From contig UQYQ01000007.1 of the NCBI GenBank assembly GCA_900545345.1, positions 1-64,000 of the forward strand: 64,000 bases of DNA, written 5' to 3'. The stretch is from an uncultured Ruminococcus sp. (lineage in GTDB: Bacteria > Bacillota > Clostridia > Oscillospirales > Ruminococcaceae). The notes beneath the pieces are model-generated. The model ran no database searches. It was not told the DNA's origin and saw only the letters and a program-made list of their open reading frames with translations. Shown here one piece after another: positions 25,449 through 34,209 of this stretch (its first letter is position 1; every line of letters begins with the position of its first letter). The translations under genes and the position numbers were made by a program.

Positions 25449-25502
25449 GATAAATGTTCGCAGATATAAGTAAAATTTATATCAAATATCAAAAATATAT
25501 AT

Positions 25503-25531
25503 TTTACTTATACTTTATAATATGATATAAT
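25503..25531 (+). promoter_or_regulatory. Probable promoter of leuC
   Basis: TTTACT, a 17-base spacer and TATAAT, giving a leader of about 26 bases. A second TATAAT sits ten bases upstream. Confidence 0.5.
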
Positions 25532-25564
25532 ATAAATAAGTTATTGAAAAAGGAGATTTATGTT

Positions 25565-26827
25565 ATGGGTATGACTATGACTCAAAAGGTGCTTGCTGCA
25601 CACGCAGGTCTTGACAGCGTTAAAGCAGGCGACTTGATTATGGCAAACTTGGATATGGTACTTGGAAATGATATTACCTCTCCTGTTGCTATAAACGAAT
25701 TTAACAAAGCAGGCTTCAAAAGCGTTTTTGACGGAAGCAAAGTTTCTATGGTCATGGACCACTTTGCACCTAACAAGGACATTAAGGCTGCAACACAGTG
25801 CAAGCAGTGCAGGGATTTCTGCGGTGAGCTTGGAGTGAAAAACTTTTTTGATGTAGGTGACATGGGTGTTGAGCACGCTATTTTGCCTGAAAAAGGACTT
25901 GTTGCACCGGGTGATTTGGTTATCGGTGCTGATTCTCATACTTGTACATACGGTGCATTGGGTGCATTTTCAACAGGCGTCGGTTCAACAGATATGGCAG
26001 CCGGTATGGCAACAGGAAAAGCTTGGTTTAAAGTTCCTTCGGCACTGAAATTCAATATCACAGGAAAACTGAACAAATGGGTTTCAGGCAAAGATGTTAT
26101 TTTGCACATTATCGGAATGATTGGTGTTGACGGTGCGTTATACAAGTCGATGGAATTTTCAGGTGAGGGACTGAAGAATCTTACAATGGAAGACAGATTG
26201 TGCATGGCTAATATGGCTATTGAAGCCGGTGCAAAAAATGGTATTTTTGCAGTTGATGATGTTACTCTTGACTTTGTTAAGGATAAGGTTTCAAAGGAAT
26301 TCAAGGTTTATGAGGCAGATGCTGATGCTGAATACGAAAAGGTTTATGATATTAACTTATCTGAAATTAAGCCTACTGTATCATTTCCTCATCTTCCTGA
26401 AAATGCAAAAACATTTGATGAATTCGGTGATATAAAAATCGATCAGGTTGTTATCGGTTCCTGCACAAACGGAAGAATTGAAGACCTGAGAGCTGCCGCT
26501 GAAATCCTAAAAGGAAAGACAGTTGCAGACGGTGTAAGATGTATTGTTATACCTGCGACTCAGAAGATTTATCTTCAGGCTATGGAAGAGGGTCTTTTAA
26601 AGATATTTATCGATTCAAGATGTGCGGTTTCAACACCTACTTGCGGTCCTTGTCTGGGCGGACATATGGGTATTCTCGCTAAGGGTGAGAGAGCAGTTGC
26701 CACAACAAACAGAAACTTTGTCGGAAGAATGGGACACCCTGAGAGTGAAGTTTATTTGGCTTCTCCTGCTGTTGCTGCAGCTTCAGCTGTTACAGGTAAG
26801 ATTTCACAGCCATCTGAAGTAATGTAA
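25565..26827 (+). CDS. leuC: 3-isopropylmalate dehydratase large subunit
   Basis: A 420-residue aconitase-family subunit that, with LeuD, converts 2-isopropylmalate to 3-isopropylmalate in leucine synthesis. Fe-S ligands are visible in GSCTNGR and in TPTCGPCLGG, and GADSHTCTYGALGAF is the substrate-side motif. The short form (about 420 residues) matches the HacA/LeuC type found in archaea and Clostridia, paired with a small LeuD. AAGGAGA lies 9 bases before the ATG at 25565; an upstream in-frame TTG is not needed. It leads the leuC-leuD-ybjQ-leuB cluster. Confidence 0.95.
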   Translation: MGMTMTQKVLAAHAGLDSVKAGDLIMANLDMVLGNDITSPVAINEFNKAGFKSVFDGSKVSMVMDHFAPNKDIKAATQCKQCRDFCGELGVKNFFDVGDMGVEHAILPEKGLVAPGDLVIGADSHTCTYGALGAFSTGVGSTDMAAGMATGKAWFKVPSALKFNITGKLNKWVSGKDVILHIIGMIGVDGALYKSMEFSGEGLKNLTMEDRLCMANMAIEAGAKNGIFAVDDVTLDFVKDKVSKEFKVYEADADAEYEKVYDINLSEIKPTVSFPHLPENAKTFDEFGDIKIDQVVIGSCTNGRIEDLRAAAEILKGKTVADGVRCIVIPATQKIYLQAMEEGLLKIFIDSRCAVSTPTCGPCLGGHMGILAKGERAVATTNRNFVGRMGHPESEVYLASPAVAAASAVTGKISQPSEVM

Positions 26828-26911
26828 GGAACGGAATCCGGCGTAAAAGAGTATAACGACAATTCCGAAACTGAAAATGGCTCATAAAACCGAAGAAAGG
26901 AAAATATTATT

Positions 26912-27394
26912 ATGAAAGCATTAGGAAAAGTACATAAATACGGTGATAATGTTGATACAGATGTTATTATCCCTGCAAGATATTTAAACACAGCCGACCA
27001 TAAAGAGCTTGCGTCACATTGCATGGAAGATATTGATATTGACTTTGTTAAGAAAGTAAAAGACGGCGATATTATGGTTGCTGAGGCTAATTTCGGATGC
27101 GGCTCATCAAGAGAACACGCACCTATAGCTATAAAAGAGAGCGGTATTTCCTGTGTTATTGCAAAGACTTTTGCAAGGATTTTTTACCGCAACGCTATCA
27201 ATATCGGACTTCCGATTATTGAGTGTCCTGAGGCTGCTGAAAGCATAAGTGACGGTGATGAGGTTGAAATAGATTTCGACAGCGGTATTATTACTAATAA
27301 AACTAAGGGTGAAAGCTATAAAGGTCAGCCTTTCCCTGAGTTTATAAAAAATATTATTAATAAAAACGGTCTTTTAAATTCATTAAAAGGCTAA
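26912..27394 (+). CDS. leuD: 3-isopropylmalate dehydratase small subunit
   Basis: A 160-residue swivelling-domain subunit that completes the LeuC active site. It starts GKVHKYGDNVDTDVIIPARYLN and contains NFGCGSSREHAPIAIK, the core motif of the small subunit, then AKTFARIFYRNAINIGLP. The short length fits the HacB/LeuD type that partners the short LeuC here. GAAAGGA precedes the ATG. It is followed by an unusually structured gap. Confidence 0.95.
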   Translation: MKALGKVHKYGDNVDTDVIIPARYLNTADHKELASHCMEDIDIDFVKKVKDGDIMVAEANFGCGSSREHAPIAIKESGISCVIAKTFARIFYRNAINIGLPIIECPEAAESISDGDEVEIDFDSGIITNKTKGESYKGQPFPEFIKNIINKNGLLNSLKG

Positions 27395-27516
27395 GTGTGA
27401 AAAGTGAATTTTTCACACATGTTTTTGAGCCTTTGCCGTAAAAATGTGTCACGGCAATTTCGGTAAAGCCGAAACCGACTCAAATTCCAAACAAGGTGAC
27501 CTTTGCTATACAAAGG
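27395..27516 (+). other. Row of four hairpins between leuD and ybjQ
   Basis: Perfect or near-perfect stems follow each other: GTGTGAAAA with TTTTTCACAC (27395-27418), TTGCCG with CGGCAA (27433-27457), TTTCGG with CCGAAA (27458-27474) and CCTTTG with CAAAGG (27500-27516). The first could act as a weak terminator; the rest may set transcript stability. No ORF fits. Confidence 0.5.
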
Positions 27517-27540
27517 CATAATAATATGGAGGGTTTATTT

Positions 27541-27855
27541 ATGATTTTATTAACTATCGATACTGTTCCGGGGCAGGAAATTCAAGCACTGAGTGTTGTT
27601 AAAGGAAGTACCGTTCAGTCTAAAAATATGTTTAAGGACATGGGACAGGGATTTAAGAGTATGGTTGGAGGAGAGCTTAAAAGCTATACTAAAATGATGA
27701 ATGAGGCAAGAGAAATTGCTACTCAGAGAATGATTGCCGAAGCAGAGAGCATGGGTGCCGATGCAATTGTAGGACTCAGATATGCAACTTCATCGGTAAT
27801 GCAGGGTGCTGCTGAAATCATGGCATTTGGTACAGCGGTAAAATTTGTAGGCTAA
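27541..27855 (+). CDS. YbjQ family protein (UPF0145)
   Basis: A 104-residue protein of the YbjQ/UPF0145 family, recognised by ILLTIDTVPGQEI at the start, the central GGELKSYTKMMNEAREIATQRMIAEA and GADAIVGLRYATSSV. The family forms small pentameric rings and has no proven activity; YbjQ members are linked loosely to metal or stress responses. GGAGGG lies 8 bases before the ATG at 27541; an upstream in-frame start is less likely. It sits inside the leucine operon, between leuD and leuB. Confidence 0.88.
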   Translation: MILLTIDTVPGQEIQALSVVKGSTVQSKNMFKDMGQGFKSMVGGELKSYTKMMNEAREIATQRMIAEAESMGADAIVGLRYATSSVMQGAAEIMAFGTAVKFVG

Positions 27856-27875
27856 CTTTTGAAGGAGAACTAAAA

Positions 27876-28949
27876 ATGAATAAAAAAATTGCAGTAATTA
27901 AGGGTGACGGAATAGGACCTGAAATTGTAAATGAGGCCGAAAAGGTCCTAAACAAGGTCGGTGAGAAATTCGGTCACACATTTGAGTATACAGATGTTCT
28001 TATGGGAGGCTGTGCAATAGACGCAACAGGTGTTCCTCTTCCTCAGGAAACAATAGACACCTGCCTTGCTTCTGACAGTGTTTTGCTTGGAGCTGTAGGC
28101 GGTCCTAAATGGGATACACTTCCCGGACATCTTCGTCCTGAAGCAGGACTGCTCGGTATCAGAGGTGCTTTAAAGCTGTTTGCTAACATTCGTCCGGCAA
28201 AGCTTATACCTGCATTGTCAGGTGCTTGTCCTCTTAAAGATGAAATCACACAAAACGGACTTGATTTGGTTATTGTTCGTGAGCTTATCGGCGGAGCTTA
28301 TTTCGGAGAGCGTGATACTCATGTTGACGAAAACGGAGTAAAGCATGCAAGTGATTCAATGGCTTATGCTGATTATGAAGTTGAAAGAATCTGCCGTGTT
28401 GCATTTGACATGGCGAGAAAGAGAAACAAGAAAGTTCACTCAGTTGATAAGGCTAATGTTCTTGACTCATCTCGTTTGTGGAGAGAGGTTGCACACAAGG
28501 TTGCTGAAGAATATCCTGATGTTGAGTTCCAAGACATTCTTGTTGACAATACAGCTATGCAGCTTGTTCATAATCCTGCACAGTTTGATGTTATGGTAAC
28601 AGAAAACTTATTCGGTGATATTCTTTCTGATGAGGCTTCAATGATTACAGGTTCACTTGGTATGATTCCGTCAGCTTCACTCGGTGAGGGTTCACTCGGA
28701 TTATATGAGCCTATTCACGGTTCTGCTCCTGATATTGCAGGACAAAACAAGGCTAACCCATTAGCTACAATTTTATCGGTTGCTATGATGCTTCGTTATT
28801 CATTCGATATGGGCAAAGAGGCAGACGCAATCGAAAAGGCTGTTGACGATGTGCTGGCCGAAGGTTATCGCACAGGTGATATCATGTCAGAGGGTATGAA
28901 CTGCGTTTCATGTACTGAAATGGGAGATTTAGTTGCTGAAAAAATCTAA
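27876..28949 (+). CDS. leuB: 3-isopropylmalate dehydrogenase
   Basis: A 357-residue NAD-dependent oxidative decarboxylase acting on 3-isopropylmalate, third step of leucine synthesis. The order of motifs is typical: GDGIGPEIV, LLGAVGGPKWD, RPEAGLLGIR, RELIGGAYFG, DKANVLDSSRLWR and the metal-binding NLFGDILSDEASMI, then YEPIHGSAPDIAGQNKANP. It starts 20 bases after ybjQ with GAAGGAG before the ATG and is followed by two terminators. Confidence 0.96.
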   Translation: MNKKIAVIKGDGIGPEIVNEAEKVLNKVGEKFGHTFEYTDVLMGGCAIDATGVPLPQETIDTCLASDSVLLGAVGGPKWDTLPGHLRPEAGLLGIRGALKLFANIRPAKLIPALSGACPLKDEITQNGLDLVIVRELIGGAYFGERDTHVDENGVKHASDSMAYADYEVERICRVAFDMARKRNKKVHSVDKANVLDSSRLWREVAHKVAEEYPDVEFQDILVDNTAMQLVHNPAQFDVMVTENLFGDILSDEASMITGSLGMIPSASLGEGSLGLYEPIHGSAPDIAGQNKANPLATILSVAMMLRYSFDMGKEADAIEKAVDDVLAEGYRTGDIMSEGMNCVSCTEMGDLVAEKI

Positions 28950-29000
28950 CTGGGATATATCCGGTAATAATTTAAAGTTTATAGCTTAACAGCTTATATA

Positions 29001-29041
29001 AAAAAACGGTAAGAACTTTTGTTTTGTTCCTGCCGTTTTTT
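29001..29041 (+). terminator. Terminator of the leu operon
   Basis: AAAACGGTAAGAAC pairs with GTTCCTGCCGTTTT with one internal mismatch and is followed by T's. Confidence 0.8.
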
Positions 29042-29051
29042 AATAGTAAAA

Positions 29052-29108
29052 ACAGCTTTACAGTTAATGCTCAATAGTGTGAGCGTTGTCTGTAAAGCTG
29101 TAGTTTTT
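29052..29108. terminator. Long convergent terminator between leuB and gpmI
   Basis: A 12-base perfect stem, ACAGCTTTACAG with CTGTAAAGCTGT, carries an inner five-base stem GCTCA/TGAGC. It is flanked by T's on the plus strand and by TTTTT on the minus strand, so it can stop transcripts from both sides. Confidence 0.8.
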
Positions 29109-29125
29109 TATGAATTTTTTAATAC

Positions 29126-30700
29126 TTAAATCATACTGTCTTCCCAGCAGCTTGGTGCTTCAAGTCCCAGAACCTTAGCTACTGTTGGTGCTACATTAGA
29201 AAGTCCGAAGCTTCCTTCTTTGATAGTATACTCTGTGTTCTTATCATAAATAATGAAGGGAACTCTGTTAAGTGAATGAGCAGTTCTGACCTGAACATTA
29301 CCTTTTTTATTCTTCTCCATCATTTCATCAGCGTTTCCGTGATCAGCTGTAATCATGATTGTACAGTCAATATCTTCACAGGCTTTGATAAGTCTTGCCA
29401 GACCTAAATCAACCGATTCAACACCGACAATAGTGGCAGCCATGTTACCTGTATGACCAACCATATCACCATTAGGATAATTACAGCGTAAGAAATCGTA
29501 TTTGCCTGACTTAATTGCAGCAATTAAGTCATCAGTAACCTCTGCTGATTTCATCCAAGGTCTTTCATCAAATGAAACCTTATCAGAAGGAATCTCTTTC
29601 CATGTTTCAAGCTCTTCACTGAACTTCTCGGACTTGTTACCGTTCCAGAAGTATGTAACATGACCATACTTCTGAGTTTCGGAAACAGCATATGAGCTCA
29701 AACCATTCTTAACAAGAAGTTCTGAAAGTGTGTTTGTAATTTCAGGAGGGCTGACTAAATATTTATTCGGAAGATTTAAGTCTCCGTCATATTGAAGCAT
29801 ACCTGCAAAGACAACATTAGGCTTTGAACCCCTGTCAAATGCAGTGAAGTTTTCGTCATCAAATGCCATTGAAAGCTCAATAGCCCTGTCACCTCTGAAG
29901 TTAAATAAAACTACGCTGTCATTGTCAACGATTTTTCCTACAGGCTCGCCGTTTTCAGCGATAACAAACGGAGGTAAGTCCTGATCGATTATTCCGTCGT
30001 TTTCGCTTCTGAATGTTTCAATAGCGAGAGTTGCATTGTCAAACTGTCTTCCTTCACCTAAAACATGAGTTTTCCAGCCAAGCTCAACCATTGCCCAGTC
30101 AGCTTGATATCTGTCCATAGTTATTTTCATTCGTCCGCCGCCTGATGCAATCTTAGCGTCAAACGAAGCATCGTTAAGCTCTGACATACATGTTTCAAGC
30201 TCATCGATATACTGAAGTCCTGATGTTGCAGGAACATCTCTTCCGTCTAAAAGAACATGGCATCTTACCTTTGAAACGCCCTGCTCTTTTGCCTTTTTAA
30301 TCATTGTTTTAAGGTGAGAAATGTTTGAGTGAACATTACCGTCTGAAAGAAGTCCGATAAAGTGAAGTGTTGATGAATTTGTCTTAACATTGTCAACAAC
30401 TTCGTTCCATGTTTCACTTGCAAACATTTTACCGCTTTCAATAGATTCATTTACCAGCTTTGCACCCTGTGAATAAATCTGTCCGCAGCCAAGTGCGTTA
30501 TGTCCGACCTCGCTGTTTCCCATGTCTTCATCAGTAGGAAGTCCTACTGCATCACCATGAGCTTTCAGTGAAGTGTTAGGACAACTTTTCAAAAGCTTGT
30601 CAAGTGTTGGTGTATTAGCTTCTGAAACAGCGTCACCAAGACCTGTAACGCTGTAGCCTATACCATCCATTACTACTAATATAACAGGTTTTTTTGCCAT
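29126..30700 (-). CDS. gpmI: 2,3-bisphosphoglycerate-independent phosphoglycerate mutase
   Basis: A 524-residue manganese enzyme that interconverts 3- and 2-phosphoglycerate. The catalytic Ser63 is in GNSEVGH; the N-terminal metal site is VVMDGIGYS and the C-terminal one includes ITADHGNADEM. LLDGRDVPATSG and GDRAIELSMAF are family motifs. The ATG at 30700 follows AAAGGAG; a longer reading frame upstream is not supported. It is the third gene of pgk-tpiA-gpmI and gives the cell a canonical mutase, which bears on the ApgM-type gene at 6608. Confidence 0.96.
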   Translation of the reverse strand: MAKKPVILVVMDGIGYSVTGLGDAVSEANTPTLDKLLKSCPNTSLKAHGDAVGLPTDEDMGNSEVGHNALGCGQIYSQGAKLVNESIESGKMFASETWNEVVDNVKTNSSTLHFIGLLSDGNVHSNISHLKTMIKKAKEQGVSKVRCHVLLDGRDVPATSGLQYIDELETCMSELNDASFDAKIASGGGRMKITMDRYQADWAMVELGWKTHVLGEGRQFDNATLAIETFRSENDGIIDQDLPPFVIAENGEPVGKIVDNDSVVLFNFRGDRAIELSMAFDDENFTAFDRGSKPNVVFAGMLQYDGDLNLPNKYLVSPPEITNTLSELLVKNGLSSYAVSETQKYGHVTYFWNGNKSEKFSEELETWKEIPSDKVSFDERPWMKSAEVTDDLIAAIKSGKYDFLRCNYPNGDMVGHTGNMAATIVGVESVDLGLARLIKACEDIDCTIMITADHGNADEMMEKNKKGNVQVRTAHSLNRVPFIIYDKNTEYTIKEGSFGLSNVAPTVAKVLGLEAPSCWEDSMI

Positions 30701-30846
30701 ATAATTTTCTCCTTTCAGGGGTGGCCCCTGACGCAATTTGCGTTTTGCATTTTTTATAGCGTGAATTTTCGTATTCCGCTTTTATCATTTGTACAAAATT
30801 TCAGTCCGCCGTTGTACAAACTTTGATATTAATGAAAATTTTCCAA

Positions 30847-30874
30847 AGGCAGAGAGCCTCCGGCGGTTCGCCGG
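30847..30874. repeat. Interspersed palindromic repeat, copy B
   Basis: AGGCAGAGAGCC followed by CCGGCG-GTT-CGCCGG, directly after the tpiA stop codon. Related to 24302-24329. The rest of the tpiA-gpmI gap (30737-30846) holds two TTGTACAA palindromes 26 bases apart and no gene. Confidence 0.6.
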
Positions 30875-31642
30875 CTATTTTGATGCTTCTTCAAGAAGTA
30901 CACCGAACTTTTCAGCAACAAGTGAAGCGCCGCCGATAAGTCCGCCGTCAACATCTTCTTTTGAAAGAAGCTCGGCACAGTTCTTTTCGTTCATAGAACC
31001 GCCGTACTGAATTGTGATAGCATCAGCAGTTTCCTTGTCATAAATCTTAGCAAGTGTATCACGGATAAATTTGCAAACTTCCTGTGCCTGGTCAGCTGTA
31101 GCAGTCTTTCCTGTACCGATTGCCCATACAGGTTCATAAGCAATAATGCATTTTTTCAAATCTTCTGCACTTATACCGAAGAAATCAAGCTTAATCTGAC
31201 GGGCAATGACTTCTTCTGTGATATCACATTCACGCTCCCATAGAAGCTCTCCAACGCAAACGATTGGCTTTAGCCCTGCTTCAAGTGCAGCCTTTGTTCT
31301 CTTGTTTACTGTTTCATCAGTTTCAGCAAAATACTGTCTTCTCTCTGAATGACCGAGAACAACATATTCAACGCCCATTTCAGCAAGCATATCTGCTGAA
31401 ATTTCACCTGTGAATGCTCCGCTCTTTTCAAAATGGCAATTCTCAGCACCAACCTTTATATTTGTTCCCTCAGTCAGTGAAAGAGCTGTTTCAAGGTTTG
31501 TGAACGGTACGCATATTACAACACCGCAAGTCTTATCAGCTGCGATTGGCTTTAACTCTTCAATAAGGGCTTTAGCCTCAGGTCTTGTCTTGTTCATTTT
31601 CCAGTTACCGGCGATAACTGCTTGTCTTAAATCTTTTCTCAT
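30875..31642 (-). CDS. tpiA: Triosephosphate isomerase
   Basis: A 255-residue TIM-barrel enzyme interconverting dihydroxyacetone phosphate and glyceraldehyde 3-phosphate. The markers are GNWKMNK (catalytic Lys), VLGHSERR (His), AYEPVWAIGTGKTA (catalytic Glu) and IQYGGSMNEKN plus GGLIGGASL for the phosphate loop. It lies between pgk and gpmI on the same strand and shares their Rex-controlled promoter. Confidence 0.97.
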   Translation of the reverse strand: MRKDLRQAVIAGNWKMNKTRPEAKALIEELKPIAADKTCGVVICVPFTNLETALSLTEGTNIKVGAENCHFEKSGAFTGEISADMLAEMGVEYVVLGHSERRQYFAETDETVNKRTKAALEAGLKPIVCVGELLWERECDITEEVIARQIKLDFFGISAEDLKKCIIAYEPVWAIGTGKTATADQAQEVCKFIRDTLAKIYDKETADAITIQYGGSMNEKNCAELLSKEDVDGGLIGGASLVAEKFGVLLEEASK

Positions 31643-31731
31643 TTTAATAACTCCTTAAAATAATTATTTTTCTTGTGTTCTGTCAAAATTTAAGGACTGC
31701 CCGAAAAAACGGGCAATCCTGATTTTTTAAA

Positions 31732-32943
31732 TTACTTGTCGGCAATAACATCAATGCCAGGAAGAACCTTACCCTCAAGATATTCAAGTGATGCTCCGCC
31801 GCCTGTTGAGATGTGTGACATCTTATCAGCAAATCCAAGCTGAATTACAGCTGCTGCCGAATCTCCTCCGCCGATAATAGTGGTAGCATCGGTTTCTGCA
31901 AGTGACTGTGCAACTGCAATTGTTCCTTTAGCAAGAACAGGGTTTTCAAACACGCCCATAGGACCGTTCCATACAACAGTCTTTGCTGACTTAACAGCCT
32001 CAGCATAAAGCTCTGCTGTTTTTGTGCCGATATCAAGTCCCATTTTATCAGCAGGAATGCTGTCACTTGGAACAACTTCTACTGAAATTTCAGCGTCAAT
32101 TGGGTCAGGGAAGTCTGCTGCAATTGTTGTGTCTATAGGCAGAAGAAGAGTCTTTCCAAGCTTCTCAGCCTTTTCAATCATTTCTTTACAGTAGTCAATT
32201 TTCTCATCGTCAACAAGTGATGTTCCGATTTCATAACCCTTAGCTTTAAGGAATGTATATGCCATTCCTCCGCCGATGATTAATGTGTCGCATTTATCTA
32301 AAAGATTTGAAATAACATTAAGTTTATCTGCAACCTTAGCTCCACCCAAAATTGCAACAAAAGGTCTTTCAGGAACTTCAACTGCATTTCCCAAATAGTT
32401 AATTTCCTTCTGCATCAGATAGCCTACTGCTGTATCCTTGATGTGGTTTGTAACACCTGCTGTTGAGCAGTGTGCTCTGTGAGCTGAACCGAAAGCGTCC
32501 ATAACAAAAACTTCAGCAAGTGAAGCGAGTTCTTCACTGAAAGGCTCAAGATTTTTAGTTTCTTCTTTTCTGAATCTTGTGTTTTGAAGAAGTACAACAT
32601 CGCCGTCATTCATAGCTTCAACTGCTGCTTTTGCATTTTCACCTACTACATTATCGTCGTTTGCAAAAACAACCTCTTTACCGAGAAGCTCTGAAAGTCT
32701 TACTGCCACCGGTGCAAGTGAAAACTTTTCTTCAGGACCATTCTTAGGCTTACCTAAGTGTGAGCAAAGAATAACCTTTCCTCCGTCAGCAATCAGCTTT
32801 TTAATTGTAGGAAGTGCTGCTGTGATTCTGTTATCGTTTGTGATAACACCGTCTTTTAAAGGAACGTTAAAGTCACAGCGAACTAAGACCTTCTTTCCTT
32901 TAACATTAATGTCATCAACTGTTACCTTGTTTAGACCTGCCAT
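31732..32943 (-). CDS. pgk: Phosphoglycerate kinase
   Basis: A 403-residue glycolytic kinase that makes ATP from 1,3-bisphosphoglycerate. It shows KKVLVRCDFNVPLKDG, SHLGKPKNG, the AFGSAHRAHCSTAGV region and the nucleotide-binding WNGPMGVFE and GGGDSAAAV. It is the first gene of the pgk-tpiA-gpmI operon. A sigma-A promoter and a consensus Rex operator lie just upstream, so it should be expressed when NADH is high. Confidence 0.97.
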   Translation of the reverse strand: MAGLNKVTVDDINVKGKKVLVRCDFNVPLKDGVITNDNRITAALPTIKKLIADGGKVILCSHLGKPKNGPEEKFSLAPVAVRLSELLGKEVVFANDDNVVGENAKAAVEAMNDGDVVLLQNTRFRKEETKNLEPFSEELASLAEVFVMDAFGSAHRAHCSTAGVTNHIKDTAVGYLMQKEINYLGNAVEVPERPFVAILGGAKVADKLNVISNLLDKCDTLIIGGGMAYTFLKAKGYEIGTSLVDDEKIDYCKEMIEKAEKLGKTLLLPIDTTIAADFPDPIDAEISVEVVPSDSIPADKMGLDIGTKTAELYAEAVKSAKTVVWNGPMGVFENPVLAKGTIAVAQSLAETDATTIIGGGDSAAAVIQLGFADKMSHISTGGGASLEYLEGKVLPGIDVIADK

Positions 32944-33000
32944 TAATAAGACATCCTCTCTTAGTTTATTTAACTCAGCATTATGATGAGTTTTATATGT

Positions 33001-33020
33001 GTTGTTAAAATATTAACAAC
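33001..33020 (-). promoter_or_regulatory. Rex (redox repressor) operator
   Basis: TTGTTAA-AATA-TTAACAA (33002-33019) is a perfect match to the Clostridia Rex consensus TTGTTAANNNNTTAACAA, extended by one base pair on each side. It lies just past the expected transcription start of the pgk promoter, a position suited to repression by Rex bound to NAD+. Confidence 0.88.
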
Positions 33021-33030
33021 TATTAATATT

Positions 33031-33059
33031 ATTGTATATCAAAAGCCAAAAAAATTCAA
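33031..33059 (-). promoter_or_regulatory. Sigma-A promoter of pgk-tpiA-gpmI
   Basis: Minus-strand TTGAAT, a 17-base spacer and TACAAT. The start near 33024 is next to the Rex operator. Confidence 0.8.
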
Positions 33060-33268
33060 TAGTTTTATCAGAATTTTACCAATAGTTAATAAAAAGTCCT
33101 CCTCTGCCGCCTACATAAAGTTTGTTTAAGGTAAACCCATTCATTAACGGCGGAACAGACAAAGCAAAACCAACAAAAAAATTGTGTGTAACTTTGCCTA
33201 TGTGCATTAAACGCATTATTTTAATATTAACAATTGAAAATTTTCCGTTTTCCATTATTAATTGTCAA
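33060..33268. other. Intergenic region with inverted repeats
   Basis: No gene is seen. TCTG.CCGCC (near 33103) can pair with GGCGG..CAGA (near 33160), and an imperfect palindrome built on ACAATTGAAAA and TTTTCCATTATTAATTGT (33230-33272) overlaps the degV stop and may end its transcript. Both look like common Clostridia intergenic repeats. Confidence 0.4.
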
Positions 33269-34144
33269 TTATTCTACTCTGTTTGCTTTAAAAATAACTC
33301 CTACTACTTTAGGTCCTGCGTTAATTGTTATCGCAGCACCTATCTGATAAGCATCTTCAGGAGGATAACCGACAGCCTTTGTCATAGCTTCTGCCATTTC
33401 ATCTTTAACAGTTTCATCATTTCCGTAAACAATGCAATATGGTGTTTTAGGAATCATTTCTTTCACTGTGAGGTTTAGAATTTTAGGAACTATTGCTTTG
33501 TCGCCGCGAACCTTGCTTTCTGTCACGATTTTGTTGTCCATTATTCGCATTATAGGACGAAGACCCATGACTTCACCTGCAAAGGCAGCAGCAGACGGTA
33601 TTCTGCCTGATTTTCTGGCATATTTAAGCGTATAAGGTGCAAAGAATATTATACAATTATCAACCCAGTCTTTGATATATGCTGCTATTTCATCGGCTGA
33701 TGCACCTTTTTGAGCTTTTTCAGCACCCTGAACAATAGGAAATCCGTATGCTCCTGAATAACTTCTTGAGTCTATATTGTAAATGTGAAATTTGTCATTT
33801 GCTTCCGGATTGTTTTCAAAAAACTCATTAGCTGCCATAACTGCATTATTATAAGTAGCTGAACCTTCAGAGTTAATTGTAACATTGATAATATCGCTGT
33901 ATCCCTCATCATAATACTTTTTAAAAATTTCACCGTATTCAAAAGCGGTAATTTGCGAGGTAGCGGGAATACCGTTAAATTCATCAATCATTTTGTAGAA
34001 TTTTTCATTGTCAAAGTCAACTCTTGATGTGTAACTCTTATCACCCATCGCAACCTTAAAAGGCAGCACAAGAATATCTAAATTCTTTTCATTTTCGGCT
34101 GAAATATCAGACGCCGAATCGGTTATAAATTTTATTTTACTCAT
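33269..34144 (-). CDS. DegV family fatty-acid binding protein
   Basis: A 291-residue protein with the DegV/FakB pattern: KIKFITDSASD at the start, ILVLPFKVAMGDKSYTS, PATSQITAFEYGEIFKKY, then YSGAYGFPIVQGAEKA and KSGRIPSAAAFAG. FakB proteins present a bound fatty acid to the kinase FakA for phosphorylation. No fakA is visible here. The ATG at 34144 gives the normal N-terminus; a frame open 24 codons further upstream is not family-like. Confidence 0.9.
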   Translation of the reverse strand: MSKIKFITDSASDISAENEKNLDILVLPFKVAMGDKSYTSRVDFDNEKFYKMIDEFNGIPATSQITAFEYGEIFKKYYDEGYSDIINVTINSEGSATYNNAVMAANEFFENNPEANDKFHIYNIDSRSYSGAYGFPIVQGAEKAQKGASADEIAAYIKDWVDNCIIFFAPYTLKYARKSGRIPSAAAFAGEVMGLRPIMRIMDNKIVTESKVRGDKAIVPKILNLTVKEMIPKTPYCIVYGNDETVKDEMAEAMTKAVGYPPEDAYQIGAAITINAGPKVVGVIFKANRVE

Positions 34145-34209
34145 AATTATGACAATGCTCCGCTGTTTGGAGCATTCCTCCCTTTTTGAAGATTTTAAAT
34201 CCAAATAAT

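Noticed and set aside
25240..25564. T-box or leucine attenuator before leuC
   Set aside because: No GGGTGG-type antiterminator bulge, no leader peptide with leucine codons and no terminator directly before leuC.
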